Assembly: GCA_001949185.1 (NCBI GenBank)
Contig: BDGG01000008.1
Coordinates: 59,648-123,647 of the forward strand
Length of the DNA: 64,000 nt
Direction: 5' to 3'
From: Ramazzottius varieornatus
Lineage: Eukaryota > Tardigrada > Eutardigrada > Parachela > Ramazzottiidae
Positions 54,556 through 64,000 of the stretch are shown here, one piece after another (positions within the stretch are counted from its first letter, which is position 1; every line of letters starts with the position of its first letter). Position numbers and translations under genes: made by a program. The notes beneath the pieces are model-generated. The model saw nothing but the letters and a program-made list of their open reading frames with translations. It searched no databases and was not told the origin of the DNA.

Positions 54556-57500
54556 AACCCGTCGTAGGTTGTACTCGGTATTCAGGTGGAACCGTTTCAC
54601 GTAGACATTGTCGTCCTCGCCCACGCACTGGACACGGACCGCATCGTCTCGTGGCATTCTTTCCACCTTGCGTCCTCGTAGACATTGTGGAAGAGCTGTC
54701 AGGCAACGCAAACGTTCAGCCAGCTGACCGGCACCAGGATTTTCTTCTTCTTTGAGGGAGTTCAGTGAGAACTGCGCGAGGTTCGAACCCGGAAGTATGT
54801 TCCTCTTGGACAGGTCGAAGGTCTCACATGCCAGGTTGAGTCCCATTGTGATGTGGTGCTCCCATCTCTTCACGCAGGATATTAGCGGTGTCTCTTTAGT
54901 CTCACTTGCTTCGCTGTTCCCCGCATCAGTCCGTTCTAGAAACAAAACAGGAAATCTGAAGCTAAAGTGCGGCACACGTGACAGTATTTCGCTCGAATCT
55001 AATAAGTTCGTTCTCGGAGCACAATTCATCGCCCCAAGCCCCCGGGGGACAACAACTCCAACGTTTATGGGCGCATTCTTACTGGCAGTGGCCGGGCGCC
55101 ATTTCTTGGAGCTTTTTCCCCAAAATATCACAACAGTTCAGAAATCAGGAAAATAGTTTCTTACAAGTCTTACCGGAAGTCGGACCCGCTCCGCTTGGAG
55201 CATCATCCAGAACGTGTGATAAACAGCAAAGTCTCTTCACAAGTTCGGAAAGGTTACGCCGGATAGCCTGAAGGTTGGGCGCTTCGGTTGCGGTTTCACT
55301 GATGTGTGGAGAAGCGAGAGTGATCAAGTCAATGTCGATGTTCGCCATGCTTGAACAAAGATGAGATATCTGCTTCATCAGAGCGTTCGTGGGCATCTCG
55401 ACGGCCTCCTCGAAGAGCAGCAACCATTCGCTTATCTTTGTCGCGAATTTCCCCATCCCGTTCGACTGAACGAAAGCCGCGGAGCTGTGCTGGAGCTTAT
55501 GGAGGAATAGAGACACGTGGTCCAGGAAAACAGCGACAGCATCGTACAAACCTCCTGCTGCTGACCCGTCGTGATGAACATAGTCCCGTAAGGTAAGTCC
55601 GGTCTCCTCAAGCGCTTTACAGACGCTCCGGCAGTGATCAGTCCAGTTCTCATACGACAGCCGTAACTCATTATAGTTTATCCAGAGGACGTACAACGAA
55701 GCATAAGGAACGCTGTGAAGAAAAGTGTCCAGCTGGCTCGGCTCCTCACCCAAGATCTTTGCAAAGACTGTTTTCGAGAAGTCGAATTGCTCTTGGGTGA
55801 GAATATCTGAAGAAGCCGGCGGATCAAGTCCACATTCTTCGCCAGCACCGACATGGTTTCCAGGTGGGATTGTTATCCTCTGGAGTGTACTTTCTCGGCA
55901 GAGGTAAGCGCTCAAGCTGGTTTTCACAATCTACCGGTAGATAGAACTTGGTTACGGAGTTAGAGCGAAAGAAACACCAGTTCAGCAGGGGCAAAAGAGT
56001 TTACCTGTTCGAATAAGGCGTGTACGTTCTCGACTCGGGTCGGAAGACAACTGTTCGAGAATGCTTTCAGATTCTGAACCATCACCCTCACATATTCTCC
56101 CCATGGTATGCATTTCTTTCTGAGCTCAGCTCGTACGTCTTCCCGATCGTTCCGACTGCGATGTTGTATTGTGACTGACGCCTCATTTAGTAGAAACAAA
56201 TCGACTTCCTCTTTCAGGTCTTGCAGCATACCGAGGATGGAATCCTGGCTGGCCAGTAAGAATGAATCAAGACCATGGAGGGCCTTTAGGAAGACCTTGC
56301 CAAGACCACGGACTTCGGAGACTATCAGCTTGTCCTGTCTTCTGAGTAGTTTATGGCGCTTCTGGGCCATATGGTACCATTCTTGGTAGACGACATGAGT
56401 TTCGGTAAGTTTTACGAGCTTCTGGTCCTTGATCATTTTGAGGCATATCAAGTAAACAGTGTCTTGCCATTTCGGCCGTACTAAAGTCTGTTTTCGTAGC
56501 TTCTGGTCGGCGTGGTGACGATAATCCGCCTGCAGCTTGCGCAGGTTCTTCAGCTGATCGGCTTCTTCGTCGTGACGGACTGCCAGTGGGGTAAGTTGTT
56601 CCAAATCTGCAACGAATGCATAGCGTTCTCTGGCACAGTCAGAGCTGCAGGACAAAATGGGATATCAGGTTTTCTCAATGTCTAAAATCTTACCGCCTTT
56701 TATGGCTGCAACCAAACGTCCGGACAGTTCTGTGGTACGTCTCAGATTCCCGAGCTGCTTCTGCCACCATAGACGGCCACTTTGTAGGCGGCGCTCGAAG
56801 CTTTTGTCAATGTTTTGCTGGTCAACCAGGTCTTGATGAAAGCTTCTCAAAATTCTCGGAGCTTTGTTTAATAATACTTTGTATCGCTTCCGAATAGTTT
56901 TGAGTAGGGCACCTCTTGGTTTTGATTCAGTGTCTGCTTGCTGAGCTATCTGGTGAAATAAGGAGTCGTACAACTTTTGGTCGTATCGCACAAGGCCGAT
57001 CAGCGACAGAACGTCGTCAGAAGTCTTGATCATTTTTCCCTTCTTTCTAAATTGGCGATCTTCCACAGTTTGTAGGTAGTCGTTGTAAAGGCTTGTGAGA
57101 TGGTGACGAGAATTAGGAGGTAGTGCTTTCGCAGGTTCAACGACCACGATTTTTTCCGCATCTCCTGACCGGCTTCGTTTCCGACCTTCATCCACGATAT
57201 GACTGAGGAACGTTGTTTGTTTCTCCAGGTCCGTTTCCTGATTGTGCATGTTGTGCTTCGCGTCATGTAGGAAAGAGACGTCACACAGACCTGCATGACA
57301 GTCAGGACAGGTCGCTTCACCATCGTCTTTGTGGTCGTGTCTTAGCCTTTTCGGAGGTGAATTCTGCAAAGTTGGCAGCCAGTCACGATTAGGCGTGCAT
57401 CCACGGACCTCACGTCGCCAGACTCACTTCGTACCTCGCTACCTTACTTCCATTGCTTGGCCGTGGGTTTCTGCGTATTCTTGGGCCTGATGTATTTTAG

Positions 57501-57699
57501 AAACGAGCGACAAAGGTTTTGACACTGGTCTATTCTTCATCAAGTGTGGGATCAGCATTTCTGTCGCTGTTGGGCGTGCCTCATGAGAATTCAAATCCCG
57601 AACGCTGGGAACAGGTACAGGAACTATGGGGATAGCCAGCTGGGCGGGAACTCTTGCCAGACTCCTCATTTTGTGATGATGATCATTGGAACTTTGCAT
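54529..57699 (-). CDS. AXDND1-like axonemal dynein light chain domain protein
   Basis: Five exons (57448-57699, 56694-57363, 56005-56606, 55174-55930, 54529-54935 on the minus strand) join in frame to 895 aa. A Pro-rich N-terminus is followed by a short Cys/His-containing stretch (CPDCHAGLCD). Next comes a helical region RYDQKLYDSLFHQIAQQ... KTIRKRYKVLLNKAPRILRS that has the pattern of the p28/axonemal dynein light chain domain (start of block, Arg-Gly, LLxxIRxRY). The remainder is mostly coiled coil. I assign it to the AXDND1 group from that pattern and from overall length, with moderate certainty; AXDND1 is needed for sperm flagella in mammals. The coding frame ends at a TAA inside an inserted 108-bp copy of its own exon 4, which removes about 116 codons. 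Confidence 0.6.
55590..55697. repeat. 108-bp direct duplicate, source copy in exon 4
   Basis: Identical to 54448-54555. Here it is in continuous coding frame within exon 4 of the AXDND1-like gene, so this is the likely original. Confidence 0.95.
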
Positions 57700-57917
57700 T
57701 GAACGCTAGCATGAGACCCGCGGAATCAGGAAAATAGTTTACCGTGCAGCGGTCCAGGGGGCGCCACTACTGGTCGTCAGTCTGCAAACAGACTAGCGCG
57801 GTAGTTACTGTGCAACCCCAGTTTCTTCCGTTTTAGGGAAGAGACCGATCCTTTTACCCGAAGTTTACCGGTACTAGAACTGACCCTTTATTTTTTCGCT
57901 CACTGGAATTTTATGTT

Positions 57918-58886
57918 ATGAATATGGTGCCACCTGTATTGAAGTCTCATTTGTCGGAAGTGTACGAATCCAGCGCCCACGTTCATCAAGCTCTCGCCCG
58001 GTTCTCTCAAAACTATGGTGTCGAAGCTGTCCAACTACTGATTCCGGAACTGACACATCTTTTTGAGCAGCTTGAAGAGATTGTCGGCGCGAAAGATGCC
58101 ACGCATGTTGAGGAAACTGAGAAGAGCTTGAAACACACCCTTCATCAGATCGATGAACTACGGTCACATCGTATTCAACTGGGGCTGAAGTTCGACGCGG
58201 TAAGATAAAGAGTGAACCGTTCAAATATCCTTCGCGTGAAGATGTCGGCCGACTAATCTGATACTGTTTCAGTACTGCAGGATTTCAGCAACATAATTGA
58301 GCAATGGCGAGCAGAGTCAAGCGCCCTCGAAGACCGTGTTTCTCAGCTGAGAGCGGAAGTTGAGATGCTGAAGATAAATATCAAGAACCGTGAATTTGAC
58401 GTGGAGAACTTACATGCCGCTGCCAACAGGCATAACAAAACGACGAGTGGAGCGCAATTCGATCAAGTTCAAAAACTCGTGGGTGACATCAAGTCAGACA
58501 TCCTTCAGAAAGAGAAGTATTTGGAGGAAGCTCACCAAGAGCTCGATGCGGTAAGTTCTTACTTATGACTACAGAAAATTTTTATGAATTCGAAATGGAC
58601 CCATTTGAACCTGGTTGTTTTTTCCCTGTAGAATATCGCGGACCTTCAGCGAGCAACCGATGCTGTAGCCATAACCAAGGAAATGAACAAGGGAATGAGA
58701 TGGGCAAACGCGAAGCTTCGGGAAGAAAAGTACGGCCGGTTAGCCGCTCTACGGAAGTTGGAGTTTCAAGTACTCCATGCTGAGAAGAAGCTCGATCAGA
58801 CACAGAGAAAGGACCTTTCGATTTTGTCGATGCAGGCGGTCTTGGGTGATGCTGGCTCAGGTAGTCTTGATGGAAGATTCTGCTGA
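57918..58886 (+). CDS. RILP-like coiled-coil protein (RH1 domain)
   Basis: Three exons (57918-58199, 58281-58550, 58632-58886) give 268 aa. The N-terminal 60 residues (VYESSAHVHQALARFSQNYG, then VEAVQLLIPELTHLFEQLEE) follow the RH1 pattern of RILP, RILPL and JIP3/4 proteins: VYD/E start, YG-x-EA, then LxPxxxxxxExLE. The rest is coiled coil (EDRVSQLRAEVEMLKINIKN; RWANAKLREEKYGRLAALRK). RH1 domains bind myosin Va, dynein light intermediate chain or Rab effectors in transport to lysosomes and cilia. An RH2 segment was not identified with confidence. Divergent from the AXDND1-like gene with 218 bp between starts. Confidence 0.62.
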
Positions 58887-61800
58887 CCGCAGTGTGGAAG
58901 TTCTTCGTCTTTCCTTCAAGCTTCCCGCTCGACGAGTTGGCTCCCTTGATGGTCTCTGAAGGGCGCTGTTCTAGAGAGAAGTCATACTAGCTAGCCCTTT
59001 CAGTATGACAAGGTCTCCACTGGGCCTGTGCTTGTTAGCGCCTGTCCGTCAGGATATTGAGCATATTAAAGGCTTCCAACGATCATAACGCTTTATCGTC
59101 ACGCGGTTGAAATCCACAGATCCATTTTATGAGAGTGCAACTAAATTTTTTATCACACTCGTTCAAGCGCCACCAGCCCGTTTCGGGACACCCTCCGCGT
59201 ACCTCCTTTTGTGTAGCGACAGGTCATGTAGGCTCGTAACACTACAACAAAAAGTGTTGTGACGCTGTACGTGTGCGCAAGTAGAGATGCATGGGTGATA
59301 AAGTGGCAGGTGGACCGGCTTCGTAGAAAAAGCAATGATGGACATGATGAACTTCAGGATGTGGATGAGTTCTTCTTGGAGTGGGTTTATTTTGCAGTGG
59401 TGTACAGTGGCAAAAAGTGTTGACATTAATTAACGAGATTACATGGTTTGCTCTCATGTAGGTTACGTGGTGTACCTAATCAGGTTGGATCCACCACTTG
59501 CATGGAAGTCGAGGCTATCGAGCTCGATTGACAATCTTTTTTCACCGTGTTGACGGCACGCCACACTTAATCAACTGTCAAATTCTGAAAAGGAATGATC
59601 GGAGGCTTTTAGCCAGTTTTAGGGTAAAATGGATATTGATCAGATCGCAACATTTTGAGTTTCGCCCACAAACGACCTGGCTGTAAATAAGTTCCAGGTT
59701 TCTATACAATTATCATGTTTTACTTCACCAAAAGTTAGAAAACTGATTACGAGGGAGACGATGTAATTCCGCCATGCAGATTTTCATCTTATAATTCCGC
59801 CAACGCGAAAAGCTTAAGCATTAAAGTCAACGCTACCTTGATTGATCATCGTACGCTTATTGATACAGCTTTAGGTTTTTTTAACACTGAGCAGACCGTT
59901 TTTCATTCCAAAGAAGACCTCTCAGCTCCCAGTATCCCGATTTTTCTCCAACTTGTTGATAGGTTCACGAAAAGGGTTTGTCTATCTCAGGAAACAAAAC
60001 TAGTTAGATTTGGAGCAGGAACTGAGAAGAACAAAGATGGCGGATTTATGAGGTGAAAGTCGTCATGGCGGAATAACAGTCTCCACTGATCTGAGCGGTT
60101 TATAACCAGAGAACTTTGTGGTGACAGCTTTGAATATGAAAAATGCATAGAATTTTGAGGCATGATTCCCTTTTAGACGCGCGGACCAGGAAGCACATTT
60201 TCATGCAGGCAATTAATCGATGAGGGATTTTGATCGCACATCACGTTCAATCCCAGTTGGTTTTCTGAGTCTGTGACTTGACAGTGATGTATGTATGGCC
60301 ATTCTTGTCGTAAAGAAGAAAAAGGAAGATTTTACGCAATCTACGACTGCTCTTCGTATGAGTAATGTCCATAGATAAATTTGCATACGGGACATTGCAC
60401 CCGGAAGTTCCTTCTTAGAAATTTTCGACGTTGATTAGATGGAATCTCCTGGTGTCATTAATTTTGTCTCGTTTATTTCATGTCTCATATATCCTTCGAG
60501 GTTTATTCAAGTGTTTTTTCAAATATTGAGAATATTGATTTTTAGGAATCTTACCTGCGAATTATTGTACTAAATTGTTTTTATTACGCATATTTGAATT
60601 TTCGATTGGCGATTTTTCTCCTAAGAGGTTTGTTGACGTGGCGGAAAGCTTGATCGAATCTTAATTACCGCCGTCCATGGGACGATTGTACTTTTCCATT
60701 TACTTTGTCAGCCTGAAGTTGGTTTTTGAAAGAGTGAAGAGGAGCTGCTTGGAGGGTTTGTTTAGGTCTCTTTGGGCCAGCTTGCCACGCTTGTTTGCCT
60801 TCGTCAACTGGAGGACGCATACTTTGTGCTCTGGGAATCTTTTTCTGTGCGCCTACCGTGGCGTGGAGGCCTCGGCGAACCACACGAGGAGAGAAGGTAC
60901 CAGGCGCGATCAAGTTGCTCTTAGTTAAGGACGGGCTGATGGCAAGTGACGCGCCTGTCCAACTTGAGAGAAGAAACATCTCAGAGCCCGAATTACTCTG
61001 TCCATTTAAGCGGGCAGTCAAGCAGGCTAACTGCAGCTGGACGGGAGATGTATGATTTCTTTGGATGGGGTTCTTCGTGCCTCTTAACCATATTGTTGTA
61101 ACTGTTGCAACTACCGCGTACTTCGGGTTGTTCGTCCTGTCTAACAGTGTACTGATGGAGGAAGGGTCGAGAGGTTGGTAGTGGAGATGTGGAGCTGGAG
61201 TACAAAGCGCAATCAGCCATATATCGTCCCCCACTTAGCCATCATCTCTTTATTCACGTTATGGGACAACAATATATGGCCACGGCAGCTCAAAAAGTCT
61301 CTCCCAACATGAGCAAGATTTTGACAGGCTAGCTTGATACTGCTGGAACTCGCACAGGCCAACAATATCGCATGGTGATCGACACCTTACTTCCAGACGC
61401 AAACTGTATTGTGTGACTTCTTAGCTGGCGCTGCGGCCGTTCCATCATTGGATGAATTGAAAAGCACGCATGTTTGGGCGTACGGCAACAACGGGGCGGA
61501 TGTCGTGTACGTCGCGGAAACTTTCTTCACGTCATTGCAGTTAGTTCAGTTGTAACGTGACTACTTAACGTTGTGTATGGATAGAGCGATCGACTAGCTG
61601 GACGGGGTTCCCGCATTCTACATCCTTCTTGGGGACTCAAGACCAACTGAAAAACTTCATACTGTTGACACCCTATTTTGAGCACAATATCATCACATTT
61701 CTAGTTTGACAAGGTCACCTACTATGTCTTATTTTGCCATGGGTCCTCGAGGCTCCCTTCCGATCCTATCGCGTTATGCTGTGTACACCGATATGGAAGT

Positions 61801-62123
61801 CGCAACGCGAGGGACTGATTATGCACTGCGTGCATAGATTATAGTGAGGTTGCCCCGATGGGTCGCCGTTTGGGAAATCAACAGGAATGTGATGCATGTG
61901 CGGAATTGCGTATAGGGATGGATATTACGATGGAGGCGAGTGCGGCGTGGCTTGGATGAAAATTACTTGTTGATACGCCCGAAAAATTAATTGGGAATAT
62001 ACGCGATCAGAATATTATTTTTGGGACCAAATAGTTTTCATGCCTTTAGCCGGTAGGATCGATGGCGATGGATCGAGCTGAGGCAGAGATCAACAAAAGT
62101 TCATTTTGGCGATTGGTGACACA
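58887..62123. other. Gene-poor region, 3.2 kb
   Basis: A/T-rich sequence with frequent stops. Short repeats of ATAATTCCGCCA type occur around 59760-59800. One minus-strand frame, 60665-61234 (189 codons from an ATG), is long for chance but has unremarkable composition and no recognised domain. The segment before 62124 should hold the promoter and 5' UTR of the GPCR gene. Confidence 0.35.
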
Positions 62124-62610
62124 ATGGATAATATCATAACCGCATTGCCGCTTTGGAAACTCAATGTAATAAATGTAACATTTCCGGAAGCGTCGCCCTA
62201 CAATGCCTCCTCATCCGGAAGCATCAGTAGCACCACAACGGAAGCTCCATCGCTCTTTGCTTGTCAAGCGGTCCCCGGGGAGCCCGTCCCTTTTCCATCA
62301 TGCTACACCTGGACTCAGATTATCCTCTTTGCCTTCTTTATGGCTATTGTCATGTTTATCATTGTCTTTGGCAATTTACTAGTCGTCATATCGATAATGA
62401 CCAACCCGGCCCTCAGAACAGTTCAGAACTACCTCCTGGTCAGCTTGGCCGTAGCGGATTGCGCTGTTGGCGCCTTGATCATGCCTTTCTCTTTGGCTAA
62501 CGAAGTGATGGGTAAACCCTAGAAATGTGATAAACTGTCATAAAAGTTTCTTTATCGACCTTGTTTCTTGTAGGATACTGGGCATTCGGAGACTTCCTAT
62601 GCGACACGTG
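62124..62610 (+). CDS. Biogenic-amine-type class A GPCR, first two exons
   Basis: Exons 62124-62511 and 62574-62610 encode the first 141 codons; the phase at 62610 (TG before the donor) leaves a split Trp codon. The extracellular N-terminus has two N-glycosylation sites (NVT, NAS). TM1 reads [20 protein letters not shown] with GN(L)LV at its end. The first loop and TM2 follow with [20 protein letters not shown] and ALIMPFSL, including the class A LAVAD motif and its sodium-site Asp. Then [13 protein letters not shown] gives the extracellular loop 1 Trp and the conserved TM3 disulfide Cys. This fits aminergic receptors (dopamine, octopamine, tyramine, serotonin type); the subtype cannot be told. 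Remaining exons must lie beyond 64000, implying an intron longer than 1.4 kb, unlike other genes here. Confidence 0.85.
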
Positions 62611-64000
62611 GTAAGTTAAGGTTTCACTTGAAGCTGCAGGAATATGGAACGTGGGCAAATGAACTGAGCCACATCGCTGTTGCCAGTAGCGAACGGTTTC
62701 GTTGTTAATCGCTGGAAGTATGCGCCAGTTGGGGAAGCGATCCGGTTCAGTGCATTTGCCCATGTCACATAGTTATATTTAAAAGAAGTCCGCCAAAATT
62801 TTGAACAGTAGTAATCTGTGAGGCTTTCCCAAACTTCCCGCTGTTTCCGAAAATGGGTTATGGGGGTGAATAGTTGCTTGTGTATCGATTGGCGATTGCG
62901 GTGGACGCGCTCAATTCAATTACCGAAAGTTAATTACTTATATTCTCAGTGGGTTCGCCGTCATTGCTTGTCCCGAACTCATTTGGGACGTGGGACAGGT
63001 CCCGCCAAACAATAATTACACTTTACAACCTCTAAGTACGGAGGGGTAAGGGTTACCAAAAGATTACTACGTATCACCCTGACTCCAAAGATTAAGTGTT
63101 TGCCCACACAAGGGAACAACAGGGAATACTGAGCTCTTAAGTTGGTTCGTCAGACATCCGTAATAAGTTTCTCCGTTCTTGCATCAAACCTTATGAGACG
63201 CTCGTACTGAGTAGCAGCTGAAACATTCAAATTACCGACAGATGTTTTCACAAGGACATGTTGTCTCTCTTTCTTCTGGGCGGCAAAATGCGTGCTGTTT
63301 TGGATGTTTGGTTCTTCGTAATAGAAACAAAGGCACAACTACGCCTCTTTTGCAATAGAGTACCCTGATTTTCAGCAGGGGGCGCAAACAGTTCCACAGT
63401 ACGCTTGCAGTTTTTCCAGCATGTTTCTCTTTGTGGATTTGGAGCAGCCGGCGTATACGGAACATGCGGAAGCTTTCTGAATGAAAGTCTTTGTTTCTTT
63501 TTCCCATTTGCAATCGAAAAACGAGATCCGGCTAGAAAAATTCCATTCCGTTAAGTTCATTATCTTATTGAATTACGGCCTCAGCTGGAAGTCAGTGGAG
63601 CGGATCTGTTCGGCCGGAAAAAGGTTATTCTCCGTTAATGTTGGCAGATTGTTCCGTCCTGTGCAAAGCTGTCAGTTGGGCCAAAGTATATCCCTTATTA
63701 GCCGTGGGGAGCAAACATGGCGTGATCAAGTGCAGCTTTGGTTTTTGCTACCCCAAATTGCATTGCTTGCGCTTGAAGGCGCTAAATTGCCTTGTACCGA
63801 ACCAGACTTCGAGACTCATTTCCCTCTAATGACCCTCGTTCCCTTTACAAGAATGAAGAGTTCGGTTGACTGGTTCGCGACAAGTCAGCATCGATCGAGC
63901 AGCCATCTCGCTGGAAGATCTTTGAATAAATCATGCGTGGTACCATTGTCAGGCGACGAACCGGCTCGATCCCCATAGGCTAAACAGCTGAACCCTCTAA
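62611..64000. other. Probable long intron of the GPCR gene
   Basis: About 1.4 kb without a recognisable receptor exon. One plus-strand frame, 63481-63978 (165 codons from an ATG), is long but shows no transmembrane pattern or family motif. Confidence 0.4.

Noticed and set aside
60665-61234. 189-codon minus-strand ORF as a gene
   Set aside because: Low-information composition and no recognised domain or neighbouring exons; length alone is not enough.
63481-63978. 165-codon plus-strand ORF as a gene
   Set aside because: No family motif, signal, membrane pattern or splice structure; it lies where the GPCR intron is expected. Left as a note only.
1-64000. CRISPR arrays, rRNA, tRNA genes, bacterial operons
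   Set aside because: No spaced direct repeats, no recognisable rRNA segment, and no A-box/B-box pair that folds as a tRNA by eye. A tRNAscan-SE run would be decisive for tRNAs.

Overview
The window is nuclear DNA from a small invertebrate animal with a compact genome. Genes lie head to tail or convergently with tens to a few hundred bases between them, introns are mostly 50-110 bp with GT-AG ends, and the gene set is bilaterian (calbindin-like EF-hand proteins, a Ly6/quiver-like protein, a biogenic-amine receptor, axonemal dynein components, AGXT2, Elongator, Integrator). A tardigrade or similar small ecdysozoan would fit, but sequence alone does not settle the phylum. There is one 50-N assembly gap (40621-40670). 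Most genes were rebuilt exon by exon from splice sites and reading phase; most listed CDS spans therefore include introns.

Layout. 0-6.4 kb: GTPBP3 (+), a secreted M14 carboxypeptidase-like protein (+), a degenerate UMP-CMP-kinase-like gene (-). 7.2-11.6 kb: glycosyltransferase family 92 (+) ending 22 bp from AGXT2 (-). 12.5-17.4 kb: a degenerate RNase H1-like gene (-), a small nuclear coiled-coil protein resembling EAF6 (+), UMP synthase (-). 17.6-19.6 kb: repeat-rich accessory DNA, namely a 137-bp inverted repeat and a 345-bp near-perfect inverted repeat enclosing a 1-kb loop with its own gene. 19.8-26.7 kb: NCBP1 (+), SDHAF4 (-), an A1CF/RBM47-type RNA-binding protein (+). 27.5-33.0 kb: two tandem six-EF-hand genes (+), then an intact RNase H1 (-). 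33.9-39.9 kb: NDC80 (+), DNALI1 (+), an intact UMP-CMP kinase (-). 40-41.4 kb: gap flanked by an inverted repeat, with an orphan cysteine-rich exon. 41.5-52.3 kb: ELP2 (+), INTS12 (-), COX19 (-), CLP1 (-), a Tc1/mariner-type MITE, CSTF2 (+). 53-59 kb: Ly6/quiver-like GPI protein (+), an AXDND1-like gene (-) interrupted by a 108-bp copy of its own sequence, a RILP-like protein (+). 59-64 kb: gene-poor DNA and the first two exons of a biogenic-amine GPCR (+).

Functional themes: several genes serve mRNA 5'/3'-end biology (NCBP1, CLP1, CSTF2, INTS12), wobble-uridine tRNA modification (GTPBP3 in mitochondria, ELP2 in cytosol), pyrimidine nucleotides (UMPS, UMP-CMP kinase) and the axoneme (DNALI1, AXDND1-like).

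The most striking pattern is loss of catalytic residues in otherwise well-kept genes. The carboxypeptidase has lost every zinc ligand and its general base. One of two UMP-CMP-kinase-like genes and one of two RNase H1 genes in the window have lost active-site residues while the paralogue is intact. CLP1 has Arg in place of the Walker A Lys, and the GT92 protein lacks its acidic DxD-type motif. All keep open frames and good splice sites, so they look like expressed pseudoenzymes rather than decaying pseudogenes.
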